The notes under the pieces were generated by a model, which saw nothing but the letters and a program-made list of their open reading frames with translations, made no database searches and had not been told where the DNA came from. A program made the translations under genes and the position numbers. This document shows positions 43,711-53,146 of a DNA stretch of 64,000 nucleotides, piece after piece. This DNA is from Roseisalinus antarcticus (GTDB lineage: Bacteria; Pseudomonadota; Alphaproteobacteria; Rhodobacterales; Rhodobacteraceae). The stretch lies in assembly GCF_900172355.1 (NCBI RefSeq), contig NZ_FWFZ01000008.1:124001-188000 (forward strand). The letters are read 5' to 3'. Numbering within the stretch: position 1 is the stretch's first letter; the number at the start of each line of letters is the position of its first letter.

Positions 43711-44558
43711 GCCGTCACCGCGTTCAGGGCGCGTGCGGCGCGGGCGGCCTCCTGGCGCAGAACGGGCCAGTCGGGCACGTCGGTATCCCATTCGATCAGC
43801 ACGGGCCTGGGCCCGGTGCGGGCAAGGGTGATGTCGAGCAGCGCCCAGACCGGGTCGGCGACGGCGCGTCCGTGGCTGTCGATCAGCAGGGGAGCGCCGT
43901 GATCATCCTCGTCCTCATCATGGCCGCCCAGGTGGATCTCGGCCACATGCTCGACGGGGAAGGCCGCGATGTAGTCCTGCGGCCGGGTGGCGAGGTTTGT
44001 GGCCGAGATGAAGACGTTGTTCACGTCGAGCAGCAGGCCGCAGCCGGTCCGGGCCACGACGTCTGCCAGGAAATCGGTTTCGGAATGGGTGCTTTCGGTG
44101 AAGGCAAGGTAGCTGGAGGGGTTCTCCAGCAGCATCCGGCGGCCGAGGTGGTCCTGCACCTCGTTCACGTGGTCGCACACACGGGCGATTGTCGCGGCCG
44201 TGTAGGGCAGGGGCAGCAGATCGTTCAGAAAGCCCAGGTTGTGGGTCGACCAGGCGAGATGTTCGGAAAAGCTCGCCGGGTTGATGCGGTCGCAGAGCCG
44301 GCGCAGCAGGGCGAGGTGGGAGCGGTCCAGCGGCCCCTCGCTGCCGATGGACAGGCCGACGCCGTGGACCGAAATGGGAAAGCGGTCCGCGAGGGCGTCC
44401 AGTTGCGCAAGCGGGCGGCCGCCGTCGCCCATGTAGTTCTCGGCATGTATTTCCAGCCAGCCGACGGGGCCGGGATCAACCCGTAGATCTGCGAAGTGTT
44501 GCGCCTTGTAGCCGACGCCGGGGCGGTCGGGGAGGCTTTGGTGGCGTGCGTCGAACAT
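43707..44558 (-). CDS. bufB: MNIO-family bufferin maturase
   Basis: 283 residues of the DUF692/MNIO (multinuclear iron oxidase) family. Iron-ligand regions visible: [88 protein letters not shown] and EWDTDVPDW. The family oxidises cysteines of precursor peptides to thiooxazole-type heterocycles that bind copper. ATG 44558 with GGAGGAG upstream. Confidence 0.93.
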   Translation of the reverse strand: MFDARHQSLPDRPGVGYKAQHFADLRVDPGPVGWLEIHAENYMGDGGRPLAQLDALADRFPISVHGVGLSIGSEGPLDRSHLALLRRLCDRINPASFSEHLAWSTHNLGFLNDLLPLPYTAATIARVCDHVNEVQDHLGRRMLLENPSSYLAFTESTHSETDFLADVVARTGCGLLLDVNNVFISATNLATRPQDYIAAFPVEHVAEIHLGGHDEDEDDHGAPLLIDSHGRAVADPVWALLDITLARTGPRPVLIEWDTDVPDWPVLRQEAARAARALNAVTA

Positions 44559-44583
44559 CCGGCTCCTCCGGCGGGGGTGGGGG

Positions 44584-44610
44584 GTAGGATGGGTTGATAA
44601 CCCATCCTAC
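44584..44610. repeat. Hairpin repeat between bufA and bufB
   Basis: A perfect 12-bp stem GTAGGATGGGTT / AACCCATCCTAC with 3-nt loop. The same palindrome is a common intergenic repeat in roseobacters as I recall. Located between the precursor gene and the maturase, it may stop or stabilise part of the transcripts so that precursor outnumbers enzyme (inference). Confidence 0.75.
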
Positions 44611-44618
44611 GAGAGGGC

Positions 44619-44927
44619 TCAGGTGGTGGGGAGGTCGCGCTCGAGTGCCTCGAGCGAGCCCATGCGGGCCTCCATGCCGTCCATGGCTTCGGTAACGGTC
44701 ATGTCCTCGCAGGTGCCGGCTGGCACGAGGGTCCAGGCGTTGCCCTGATAGTCGACTGTGGAGGTGCCGGCGCAGGTGGTGCCGGGGCCGGCGGCGCAAT
44801 CGTTCTCGCCGGCGAGCGACACGCCGTAGCACTTTTCCATTTCCTGGGCGGCGGCCTGGCTGGTCAGACCGGCGATGGCGGTGGCGACGGACGCGGCGAG
44901 GGCGAGGGTCTTGGTGGTGTTGGACAT
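44619..44927 (-). CDS. bufA: Bufferin precursor (BufA1 type)
   Basis: 102 residues. Signal peptide [20 protein letters not shown] gives export to the periplasm. The mature part has four cysteines in the order typical of BufA1: [17 protein letters not shown] (Cys33, Cys44), TTCAG (Cys52) and VPAGTC (Cys73). In related bufferins two of these are converted to thiooxazoles and bind Cu, protecting from copper stress. ATG 44927 with AAGGGAA upstream. First gene of bufA-bufB-bufC-doxX. Confidence 0.92.
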   Translation of the reverse strand: MSNTTKTLALAASVATAIAGLTSQAAAQEMEKCYGVSLAGENDCAAGPGTTCAGTSTVDYQGNAWTLVPAGTCEDMTVTEAMDGMEARMGSLEALERDLPTT

Positions 44928-45095
44928 GGTGTGTTCCCTTGAGGTTTGAGCAGTGGTTTGTTGGGCCACCGTTCCTTGGTGACCTCCTGACGATACTCGG
45001 CGGGTGACGCCTTGGCCGCTCACAGGCCCGTGCCTCGCGCCCCCGTGACCTTGCGTCAGTGTGCGACGCCCTGCCGCAGTTCCCCATTGCCATGA

Positions 45096-45131
45096 AAAAC
45101 CAAGGCCCGCCCCCGTTGCGGGGGGCGGGCC
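45096..45131 (-). terminator. Terminator of thrS
   Basis: A stem GGCCCGCCCC / GGGGCGGGCC with a short loop (45104-45131) is followed on the minus strand by UUGGUUUUU (45096-45103). It lies 26 bp after the thrS stop, a good factor-independent terminator. Confidence 0.85.
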
Positions 45132-45156
45132 TGTAACATATCGCGGGGTCGGTTTG

Positions 45157-47103
45157 TTACAGCTGATCGGGTGGCGTGGCCTCGCGGCCTAGTGTCAGAA
45201 CCATGTCAGTGAGGTTTGTTACAGAGGTCTGCTTCTCGCCAAGCCGCCTGACGGACACGGTCCTGTCCTCCACCTCGCGGGCGCCGCAGGCGAGAATCAC
45301 CGGCACCTTGCCCACGGAATGCTCGCGCACCTTGAAGTTGATCTTCTCGTTGCGCACATCCGCTTCGGCCCGGACGCCGGCGGCGGTCAGCGCGGCAACC
45401 ACCTCGTGGACGTAATCGTCCGCCTCGGACACGATCGAGGCGACGACGACCTGCCGCGGGGCCAGCCAGAACGGCAGCTTGCCGGCATGTTCCTCGATCA
45501 GGATGCCGATGAAGCGCTCGAAAGAGCCCAGGGTGGCGCGGTGCAACATGACCGGCCGGTGCTTGGCCCCGTCGCGGCCCACGTAAGTTGCATCCAGCCT
45601 CTCGGGAACGACAAAATCCACTTGCAGCGTGCCGCATTGCCAGTCGCGCCCGATGGCGTCGGTCAGCACGAATTCCAGCTTGGGGCCATAAAACGCCCCT
45701 TCGCCGGGGTTCAGTTCCACATCGTTGGTGATCCTGTGGGTCGCGTCCAGCAGCGCCTTTTCGGCCTTGTCCCAGGTCTCGTCCGAGCCGGCGCGCAGAT
45801 CGGGGCGGTCCGAGAACTTGATCTTGTAGGTCGGAAAGCCGAGGTTGCGGTAGACATCCGAGAGCAGCTTGATGAACTTTTCCGTTTCGGCGGCGATCTG
45901 GTCCTCTTCGCAGAAGATGTGCCCGTCGTCCTGGGTGAACCCGCGCACGCGCATCAGGCCGTGCAGCGCCCCCGAGGGCTCATACCGGGCGCAGGACCCG
46001 AACTCGGCCATCCTCAGGGGCAGGTCGCGGTAGGATTTCAGGCCCTTGTTGAAGATCTGCACGTGGCACGGGCAGTTCATCGGCTTGAGCGCGTTGACGG
46101 ACTTTTCCCGGGCATGCTCCTCGTCCACCTCGACGATGAACATGTGGTCCTGGTATTTTTCCCAATGGCCCGAGGCCTCCCAGAGCTTGCGGTCGACGAC
46201 CTGGGGGGTGTTGACCTCGACATAGCCGTCGCGGCGCTGGGCGCGGCGCATGAAATCCTGCAGCTCGGTGTAGATGGTCCAGCCGTTCGGATGCCAGAAG
46301 ACCTGGCCGGGCGCCTCTTCCTGCATGTGGAAGAGGTCCATCTCGCGGCCCAGCTTGCGGTGATCGCGCTTGGCGGCCTCCTCGAGGAAGGTCAGGTGCG
46401 CCTTGAGCTGTTCCTTGTTGCGGAACGCGACGCCGTAGATCCGTTGCAGCATCGCCCGGTCGCTGTCGCCGCGCCAATAGGCGCCGGCGACCGACATCAG
46501 CTTGAAGCTGTCGGCCGGCAGCTGGCCGGTGTTCTGAAGATGCGGGCCACGGCAGAGATCCTGCCAGTCGCCGTGCCAGTACATCCGCAGCGGCTCGTCG
46601 CCCGGAATGGCCCCGATCAGCTCGACCTTGTAGGGCTCGCCGTTGGCTTCGTAATGGGCGATGGCGCGGGGGCGGTCCCAGACCTCGGTGCGGACAGGGT
46701 CGCGCTTGTTGATGATCTCGCGCATCTTCTTTTCGATAGCGCCGAGGTCCTCGGGCGTGAACGGCTCGGCGCGGTCGAAATCGTAATACCAGCCGTTCTC
46801 GATCACCGGGCCGATGGTGACCTTCACGTCGGGCCAGATCTCCTGCACGGCGCGGGCCATGACATGGGCGAGGTCGTGGCGGATCAGCTCCAGCGCCGGC
46901 GCCTCGTCGGCCATGGTGTTGATGGCGATGCTGGCATCGGCCTCGATCGGCCATTGCAGATCCCAGTGCAGGCCGTTCACGGTGGCGGAAATCGCCTTCT
47001 TCGACAGGCTTTTGGAGATGTCGGCGGCGACCTCGGCCGGCGTCACGCCGGCAGTCGCGTCGCGCCTGTTGCCATCGGGGAATGTCAGGGAAATCTGGCT
47101 CAT
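45157..47103 (-). CDS. thrS: Threonine-tRNA ligase
   Basis: 648 residues, full length. TGS domain at the N-terminus ([20 protein letters not shown]), editing domain, then class II core: zinc-site Cys in [14 protein letters not shown], motif 2 in [20 protein letters not shown] then [10 protein letters not shown], motif 3 in [20 protein letters not shown], and the anticodon domain ([20 protein letters not shown]). Start ATG 47103 upstream of which 220 bp hold the promoter. Confidence 0.98.
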   Translation of the reverse strand: MSQISLTFPDGNRRDATAGVTPAEVAADISKSLSKKAISATVNGLHWDLQWPIEADASIAINTMADEAPALELIRHDLAHVMARAVQEIWPDVKVTIGPVIENGWYYDFDRAEPFTPEDLGAIEKKMREIINKRDPVRTEVWDRPRAIAHYEANGEPYKVELIGAIPGDEPLRMYWHGDWQDLCRGPHLQNTGQLPADSFKLMSVAGAYWRGDSDRAMLQRIYGVAFRNKEQLKAHLTFLEEAAKRDHRKLGREMDLFHMQEEAPGQVFWHPNGWTIYTELQDFMRRAQRRDGYVEVNTPQVVDRKLWEASGHWEKYQDHMFIVEVDEEHAREKSVNALKPMNCPCHVQIFNKGLKSYRDLPLRMAEFGSCARYEPSGALHGLMRVRGFTQDDGHIFCEEDQIAAETEKFIKLLSDVYRNLGFPTYKIKFSDRPDLRAGSDETWDKAEKALLDATHRITNDVELNPGEGAFYGPKLEFVLTDAIGRDWQCGTLQVDFVVPERLDATYVGRDGAKHRPVMLHRATLGSFERFIGILIEEHAGKLPFWLAPRQVVVASIVSEADDYVHEVVAALTAAGVRAEADVRNEKINFKVREHSVGKVPVILACGAREVEDRTVSVRRLGEKQTSVTNLTDMVLTLGREATPPDQL

Positions 47104-47323
47104 CGGCCTCTCCTCGTCGTTTTGGCGCCCACGGAACGCCCGGCTGCGGGTTTTGATGCGCCCCTCGTGCCGCGCCAGCGCGGTCGCGTCAAGGCATCAC
47201 CCGGGCCCGTTCCTGACGGAGGGCGGCGCGTCCCGGCCGCCGGGCGGCCCCATGCGCCCCCTGTCAATTCCGGCAGGATCCGCTAGGTCGCAAGGCACGA
47301 TCAGAGAGGGGACGGAACGCGAC

Positions 47324-48606
47324 ATGGCGCAGGGCGTGGCAGAGCGGATCTTTGAAGTGGCGGTCGGTCAACCGGACGCCGACGGCGGGCTGAACGATGC
47401 GGCGCGGGGGCGGGAGCCCGCGAATTTCCTGCGTCACGTGGCAGCGGTGTCCTCCAGCAAGGTGGCCGACGGGCTGCTCGATCCCAAGCTGGTGCTAAGC
47501 TGGCTGCTCACCCACCTGGGCGCCGGGCCGCTCTGGGCGGGTCTGCTGGTGCCGGTGCGCGAGGCCGGCGCCCTGCTGCCGCAGCTCTTCACCGCGGGGG
47601 CGATCCACGGGATGGCACGGCGCAAATGGGCCTGGGCCGCGGGCTCTGCAGGTCAGGGACTGGCCGCGGCGGGCATCGTTCTTTCGGGGCTTGCGCTTGA
47701 CGGGCCGGCCGCCGGGGCGGCCATCGTGTCGTTGCTGGCGGTGTTGGCGCTGTGTCGGTCGGTCTGTTCGGTCGCCTACAAGGATGTCCTGGGCAAGACC
47801 GTGGGAAAGTCGCGGCGCGGGACGGCGACCGGGATGGCCAGTTCGGCCTCCGCCTCTGCGGTCCTGTGCTTTGCCCTGCTGCTTTTGACCGGGGTGGGGG
47901 AGCGGGCGACGGTGGTCCTCGGGGCCGTGGCGCTTGCCTCGGCGGCCTGGCTGGTCGCGGCGTCGGTGTTCTCGACCATGAACGAAGAGCCCGACGCGCA
48001 GGAGGCGATGAGCCTGCGGGAGTCGGTGGCGCAGCTCTCGATCCTGCGCGAAAGCGCCCAGCTGCGCCGGTTCATCGTGGCGCGGTCGCTGCTGGTGGGC
48101 ACGGCGCTGGCGCCGCCGTTCCTGGTGGTGCTGGGCTCGGACTCCGGGATCCTGGTCCCGCTGGGGCGTTGGTGCTGGCCTCTTCGGGCGCGTCTTTCGC
48201 CTCGTCCTTCGTCTGGGGGCGGCTGTCGGACAGGTCCTCGCGCCAGGTCCTGGTCTTCGCCGGGCTGGGCGGGGCGCTGGCGATGGCGGCGGCCCTTGGT
48301 GCGCGGGGGCTGGGCGTGGCGTCGCATCCGGTGGTGATATCCCTCATCCTGTTCGGGCTGATGACGGCCTATCACGGCGTGCGGCAGGGCCGGTCGACCT
48401 ACCTGGTGGACATGGCCCCCGAGGACCTGCGGGCCGCCTACACGGCCGTGTCGAACACCTGCGTCGGAGTTTTCCTGCTGGCGGCGGGGGCCGTGGCCGC
48501 GGCGATCGGCGCGGTGTCCGTGCCCCTTGTCCTGGGGGTGTTTGGCGTGATGTGTCTGGCGGGTGCGCTCTGGGCGTATGGGCTGGACGAGGTGGAAGAT
48601 GTCTGA
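47324..48606 (+). pseudogene. MFS transporter, interrupted by a frameshift
   Basis: Reading from ATG 47324 gives about 280 residues of an MFS permease (SSKVADGLLDPKLVLSWLLT, AGAIHGMARRKWAWAAGSAG) until LGSDSGILVPLG; the sequence then continues in the +1 frame (ALVLASSGASFASSFVWGRL and on to YGLDEVEDV, stop 48606). One G missing in the run at 48163-48166 would explain it (CTGGGGCG for CTGGGGGCG). It is either a real mutation or a sequencing error. With the base restored the product is about 427 residues with 12 helices. The end overlaps the hydrolase start. Confidence 0.85.
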
Positions 48607-49339
48607 ACGGATCACGACGGCGCAGGGCCGCGAAATCGCCTATCACCTGACACCGGGCGCGGGGCCGGCCGTGGTCTTTCTGGGCGGGTTCCGGTCGGAC
48701 ATGTCCGGGACCAAGGCGCTGCATCTTGAAGCCTGGGCCCGGTCCGCGGGCCGGGCCTTTCTGAGGTTCGACTATTCGGGTCACGGCGAAAGCGGTGGCG
48801 TGTTCGAGGACGGCACGATCGGCGATTGGGCGGAGGACGCCTCGGCGGCCCTGGATCTCGTGGAGGGGCCGGCGGTTCTGGTGGGGTCGTCCATGGGGGG
48901 GTGGATCTCGTGCCTGCTGGGGCGGGACCGGCCCGGAAAGGTCGCGGGGCTGGTCACGATCGCGGCGGCCCCGGATTTCACCGAGGACGGCTATTGGGCC
49001 GGGTTCGATGCGGCGCAAAGGGCCGCGCTGGAGCGCGAGGGCGTCGTGCATGTCCCGTCGGACTACGGCGCGCCCTATCCGATCACGGCGCGGCTGATCG
49101 CGGAGGGCAGGCGCCGCCTGGTGCTGCGCAGCCCGCTCCGGTTCGGCTGTCCTGTCCGGATGCTGCAGGGAACGGCGGACACCGCCGTGAGCACCGAGAC
49201 CGCGCTCCGGCTGCTGGACCATGCGGAGGCGCCCGACATCCGGCTGACCCTGGTCAAGGGCGCCGATCATCGGTTCTCTGCGCCGGCCGAGCTGGCGCTG
49301 ATCGAACGCTCCGTCATCGACGTGCTCGATTTGATCTGA
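48599..49339 (+). CDS. Alpha/beta hydrolase (ABHD10-like)
   Basis: 246 residues. Nucleophile elbow VLVGSSMGGW, oxyanion region VVFLGGFRSDMSG and acid/His loops LQGTADTAVS and KGADHRFS are intact. LRFDYSGHGESGG is typical. Resembles mitochondrial ABHD10, a thioesterase, so it may hydrolyse acyl-thioesters. ATG 48599 overlaps the MFS gene by 8 nt, with GGAAG upstream. Confidence 0.88.
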   Translation: MSERITTAQGREIAYHLTPGAGPAVVFLGGFRSDMSGTKALHLEAWARSAGRAFLRFDYSGHGESGGVFEDGTIGDWAEDASAALDLVEGPAVLVGSSMGGWISCLLGRDRPGKVAGLVTIAAAPDFTEDGYWAGFDAAQRAALEREGVVHVPSDYGAPYPITARLIAEGRRRLVLRSPLRFGCPVRMLQGTADTAVSTETALRLLDHAEAPDIRLTLVKGADHRFSAPAELALIERSVIDVLDLI

Positions 49340-49344
49340 GGCGG

Positions 49345-49417
49345 CAGATTATTCGCGAATAATCTGGACCCCCGGAGGCGCGCCTTCGGCGCGAGCCGAT
49401 TATTCGCGAATAATCGG
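49345..49417. repeat. Pair of identical-core palindromes around a UUCG hairpin
   Basis: Two 22-bp perfect palindromes with the same core, GATTATTCGCGAATAATC (49345-49366 and 49396-49417), centred 51 bp apart. Between them is a small stem GCGC-CTTCGG-GCGC type (about 49376-49394). It lies between the 3' ends of the hydrolase and Hsp70-like genes; may be a two-way terminator or a protein-binding site. Confidence 0.8.
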
Positions 49418-49424
49418 GCCCGGG

Positions 49425-50660
49425 TCAGATGTCCTGCGCCGCGGCGGCGATCGCGAGGCCGTCGACGATCGCGGTGAAGGCGCTTGCGAAGACCATCTCG
49501 GCCCCGGGCAACCGGTCGCGGACGGCGCCGGAGACGGGCGCGAGCAGGCTGGAGCCTCCGACGCAGATCACCCGGTCGATCCGGTCCGGCGCGACGTGGG
49601 CTTGGTGCAGGGTTTCTTCGGCCGCCGCTGCGATCTGCTGCGCGGCGCCGGCCAGTTCGGAGGCGAGCGTGCTTTCAGGCAAGCTGATCCCGAGGCCCTT
49701 CTCCACCAAGCCCAGGTCGATCCGCCCGTTGCCGCCGGCGCGATTGGCGCCGATCTTGCCGCGCTCCACCGCGAAGGCCACGTCATGGCCCAGGTGCATC
49801 TCGAGCACCTCGGACAGCCGGGCGAATTTCTCGGGCTCCACGGCGAGCCGCGCCATGCGGGCCACGGTGCGCGTCGTCTCGCCGCCGTAGAGAAAGGCGA
49901 TCTTCTCCCAGCTCGCAAGGTCGTTGAACAGCGCCGCGGGGGCAGGGTGGGTCTGCGACCCCAGCTCGGCCTTGATCAGGCTGTCCTTGCCCAGGAGCGG
50001 CATCACGTGGTTGAGGCTCAGCGCCTTGTCGAAATCCGTGCCGCCCAGGCGGATGCCGTGGCTCGCCAGGATCCGGGTCTCGGCGCCCTCCCGGGCGAAG
50101 ACCGTGAAATCCGACGTGCCGCCGCCGATGTCCACGATCAGGCCCAGCCCCTCGGACGGCCCGGCGGCAAGCGCCGCGGCTTCCGGCTCGGGCAGGAAAT
50201 CCACCGTCTCGAAGCCCGCGGTCAGGTAGGCCTCCCGCAGATCCTGCAGCGCCCGGGCGTCGCGGGCGGGGTCGGGGTGAAACTGCACGGGACGCCCGCT
50301 GAGGGCCGCCGAAAAGCTCAGCCCACAGGCCGCCTCGGCTCGCGCCTTCACGGCCGCGAGGAACCGCGCGATGATCTCGACCAGGGTCAGCCGCTCCTGC
50401 AGGAACTGCCGGCGCTCGTGCATCAGCGGCGTGCCCAGCACGCTCTTGAGCGCCCGCATGAACCGCCCCTCGCGCCCGTCGATGAGCGCCGAGACGGCGT
50501 CATGCCCGAAGAGGGTCTCGCGCCGTCCGAAATCCAGGAACACCGCCGTGGGCAGGGTGTCCTCTCCGCGGTCGAGCGGGATCACGAAGGGCCTGCCCGC
50601 CGCCATCACTGCAGCGGCCGTGTTCGACGTGCCGAAATCCACCGCCAATGTCGCGCCCAT
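49425..50660 (-). CDS. Hsp70-family protein (YegD-like)
   Basis: 411 residues. Actin-like ATPase: phosphate 1 VDFGTSNTAAAVM, phosphate 2 LIVDIGGGTSDFTVF, and adenosine motif VICVGGSSLLAPVS. It lacks the C-terminal peptide-binding domain of DnaK, as in YegD. Function not established; a chaperone role should not be assumed. Start ATG 50660, divergent from the MFS gene at 50797. Confidence 0.88.
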   Translation of the reverse strand: MGATLAVDFGTSNTAAAVMAAGRPFVIPLDRGEDTLPTAVFLDFGRRETLFGHDAVSALIDGREGRFMRALKSVLGTPLMHERRQFLQERLTLVEIIARFLAAVKARAEAACGLSFSAALSGRPVQFHPDPARDARALQDLREAYLTAGFETVDFLPEPEAAALAAGPSEGLGLIVDIGGGTSDFTVFAREGAETRILASHGIRLGGTDFDKALSLNHVMPLLGKDSLIKAELGSQTHPAPAALFNDLASWEKIAFLYGGETTRTVARMARLAVEPEKFARLSEVLEMHLGHDVAFAVERGKIGANRAGGNGRIDLGLVEKGLGISLPESTLASELAGAAQQIAAAAEETLHQAHVAPDRIDRVICVGGSSLLAPVSGAVRDRLPGAEMVFASAFTAIVDGLAIAAAAQDI

Positions 50661-50796
50661 GGTCCGGTCCCCCGTGCCGAAAGACGGCCCCCTTAACGCC
50701 CGCCCCGGCAGCCCGCAAGGTTTCGCGTTGGCCCGCGCCCCGCCGCGGCCTATGGTCCGGGCAGGGTCGCCGCCGGCCGCCCCGAGGAGAGACTGG

Positions 50797-52152
50797 ATGG
50801 CACTGACGCGCACGCAATTGGCGGGATGGGGGCTGGCCGACATGGGTGTCGGCGTCTTCGTCGTGGTCAAGCAGCTTCTCGTCTTCAGCTTTCTGACGAC
50901 CTATCTGGGCGTGCCGCCGGGCATCGCGGGCTGGGTCACCTTCGCGGTGCTTGCCTTCGACGTGGTGACCGACCCGATCGTCGGGGTTCTGTCGGACAGG
51001 ACCCGAGGCCGCTGGGGCCGGCGCGCCCCCTGGATCGCCCTCGGCGCACCGCTGCTGGCGCTCGGGATCGTGCTGATGTTCCGGGTGCCGGAGGGCATGG
51101 GCTGGCAGGCCAACATGGGCTGGGTCGTCGCCTTCTTCGGCCTGGCCACGATCGGGTTCACCTTCGTCGCCATCCCCTACGGCGCCATGGCCGGAGAGAT
51201 GACGCAGGACCCGCGGGAACGCTCGACCATGACCGCCTGGCGGATGGCCTTCGCCTCGGTTGGCTTGCTTGTCGCGGGCGCGGTCGTCCCGGCGCTGGCC
51301 GGAGACAGCCGCGAGGGCTATGCCCGCGCGGTGCTGACCGTGGCCCCGCTGATCGTCCTGTCGATCTGGGCGATGCTGTTTCTCACCCGGAGGGCCCCGC
51401 GAATTGAGAGCGCCGGGCCGATGTCGGCGCTCGGCGTGCTGAGGCTAGTGCTGGGCAATCGGGCCTTCGTGGTGCTCGTGGCGCTTTACGGGCTTCAGAC
51501 CCTGGCTGTCGCGATCATCGCGGCGGGGCTGCAGCTGGCCGCGCTCTACCTCGTGACCAATACCGGGGTCGGGCCGCTTGCGGGGCCGGTCGGGGCGCTG
51601 GGCATGTTCTCGACCCTCTTTGCCTGCTTCGTCCTCGGCTCCATCCTCAGCCAATGGGTCTGGGTCCGGGCCTCGGCGGCGCTGACCAAGCCGGTCGCGC
51701 TGAACCTGGGGCTGGCGCTTTATGTGCTGGTGCTGGGGGCGATCCATCTGCTGTTGCCGACCACATCCGTGCCGGCCGTGGCCCTGCTGTTCCTGGCGGC
51801 AGGGGTGGCCAACGGCGCCTATCAACAGATCCCCTGGGCGATGTATCCGGACCTCATGGACGTCACGCGCAGCCGGTCCGGCGCCGCGATCGAAGGGGCG
51901 TTCAGCGCGGTCTGGCTGTTCGGCCAGAAGGTGGCGAACGCGGTGGCGCCGCTGGTCCTGGGGCTGGTGCTGGCCGGCGCCGGCTGGCGCGAGAGCAGCG
52001 CGGGCGTGATCGCGCAAAGCCCGGAGGCGCTGGCCGCGCTGAAGGCCGCGCTGACGCTGGTTCCGGGGGCGATCTTCCTGCTGTCGATCCTCGGGATCGC
52101 GACGCTCTACCGGACGGCGCTGCGCGGGGCGGGGGTGCGGGGCCATGCGTGA
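50797..52152 (+). CDS. MFS transporter, GPH (MelB-like) type
   Basis: 451 residues, 12 membrane helices. The GPH-family segment VLAFDVVTDPIVGVLSDRTR holds the conserved Asp residues of Na/sugar or H/sugar symport, and WGRRAPWIALGAPLLALG follows. Possible substrates are glycosides or related compounds; no sugar catabolic genes are near. ATG 50797 with GAGGAGA upstream. Confidence 0.9.
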   Translation: MALTRTQLAGWGLADMGVGVFVVVKQLLVFSFLTTYLGVPPGIAGWVTFAVLAFDVVTDPIVGVLSDRTRGRWGRRAPWIALGAPLLALGIVLMFRVPEGMGWQANMGWVVAFFGLATIGFTFVAIPYGAMAGEMTQDPRERSTMTAWRMAFASVGLLVAGAVVPALAGDSREGYARAVLTVAPLIVLSIWAMLFLTRRAPRIESAGPMSALGVLRLVLGNRAFVVLVALYGLQTLAVAIIAAGLQLAALYLVTNTGVGPLAGPVGALGMFSTLFACFVLGSILSQWVWVRASAALTKPVALNLGLALYVLVLGAIHLLLPTTSVPAVALLFLAAGVANGAYQQIPWAMYPDLMDVTRSRSGAAIEGAFSAVWLFGQKVANAVAPLVLGLVLAGAGWRESSAGVIAQSPEALAALKAALTLVPGAIFLLSILGIATLYRTALRGAGVRGHA

Positions 52153-52163
52153 GGGGCCGACAC

Positions 52164-53021
52164 ATGCTTGAGGGGCTGACGCAACGCCTGGCCGAGGCCG
52201 AGGCCCGTGTCCCCGCGATCCGCCCGGGCTGCGAAAAGCGCGTGATCTGGGCCGGGGCGCCCGAGGCCCGGACCGCGCTGTCGGTGGTCTATGTCCACGG
52301 CTTCTCGGCCAGCCCCGAAGAGATCCGCCCCGTGACCGACAAGGTCGCGGAGGCGCTTGGGGCGAACCTCTTCTTCACCCGCCTCAACGGCCACGGACAG
52401 GACGGCCCGGCCATGGGCCGCGCGACCTTTGCGGCCTGGCGCCGGGACCTGGACGAGGCGGCCCGGATCGGCGCGGCGCTGGGCGAGCGCGTGCTCTGGA
52501 TCGGCTGCTCCACCGGCTGCACACTGATCGCCGATGCGCTGATGCGGGGGGCGCCGGCTGCGGGCGCGGTGTTTGTCTCGCCGAATTTCCGGCTGGCCTC
52601 GCGGGCGGCCAACTGGGTGCTCGACGTGCCGGGCGTGCGGACCTGGGGCCCCATCCCCTTTGGTCGTGAGCGCAAGTTCGCCGTCCTGAACGAGACACAT
52701 GCACGCTACTGGACGCCGATCCATCCGACCGCCGCGGTGTTTCCCATGGCCGATGCCATGCGGGCGGTCCGCCGCGCCCGACTGGAGCGGATCGAGGCAC
52801 CTGCGCTCTTCGCCTATTCGCCGCAGGACCGGGTCGTGAGCCACGAGGCCACCCGCGCCGCCGCCGTCCGCTGGGGCGGGCCGGTCGAGCTTCACCAGGT
52901 GACCTGCGGCCCTCGGGACGATGCCATGTGCCATGTCATCGCCGGCGATGTCTTTTCGCCGGGTCAGACCGACGGTCTGGTGGCCAGGATCCTCGACTGG
53001 GCGCGGCGCACTGGGCTCTAG
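52164..53021 (+). CDS. Alpha/beta fold hydrolase
   Basis: 285 residues. Nucleophile Ser116 in LWIGCSTGCT, oxyanion region VVYVHGFSASPEEI and acid loop FAYSPQDRVVS. LFFTRLNGHGQDGPAMGRAT is typical of serine carboxylesterase/monoglyceride-lipase-like proteins. ATG 52164, 11 bp after the MFS stop, suggesting one transcript. Confidence 0.85.
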   Translation: MLEGLTQRLAEAEARVPAIRPGCEKRVIWAGAPEARTALSVVYVHGFSASPEEIRPVTDKVAEALGANLFFTRLNGHGQDGPAMGRATFAAWRRDLDEAARIGAALGERVLWIGCSTGCTLIADALMRGAPAAGAVFVSPNFRLASRAANWVLDVPGVRTWGPIPFGRERKFAVLNETHARYWTPIHPTAAVFPMADAMRAVRRARLERIEAPALFAYSPQDRVVSHEATRAAAVRWGGPVELHQVTCGPRDDAMCHVIAGDVFSPGQTDGLVARILDWARRTGL

Positions 53022-53146
53022 CGCCCGGTATCGGCCTTGGCGATCCGGGCGGGAATCCCCCGGTTTCTGGCTAGATCTGGTTTCCTGCTTGACCCCAACA
53101 GCGACATGGGGGCACTCCTGCAATATCTGGAGTATTGGATGATGGC

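Noticed and set aside
45319-47286. 655-codon open frame antisense to thrS
   Set aside because: Fully antisense to threonine-tRNA ligase and low-complexity; no ribosome binding site.
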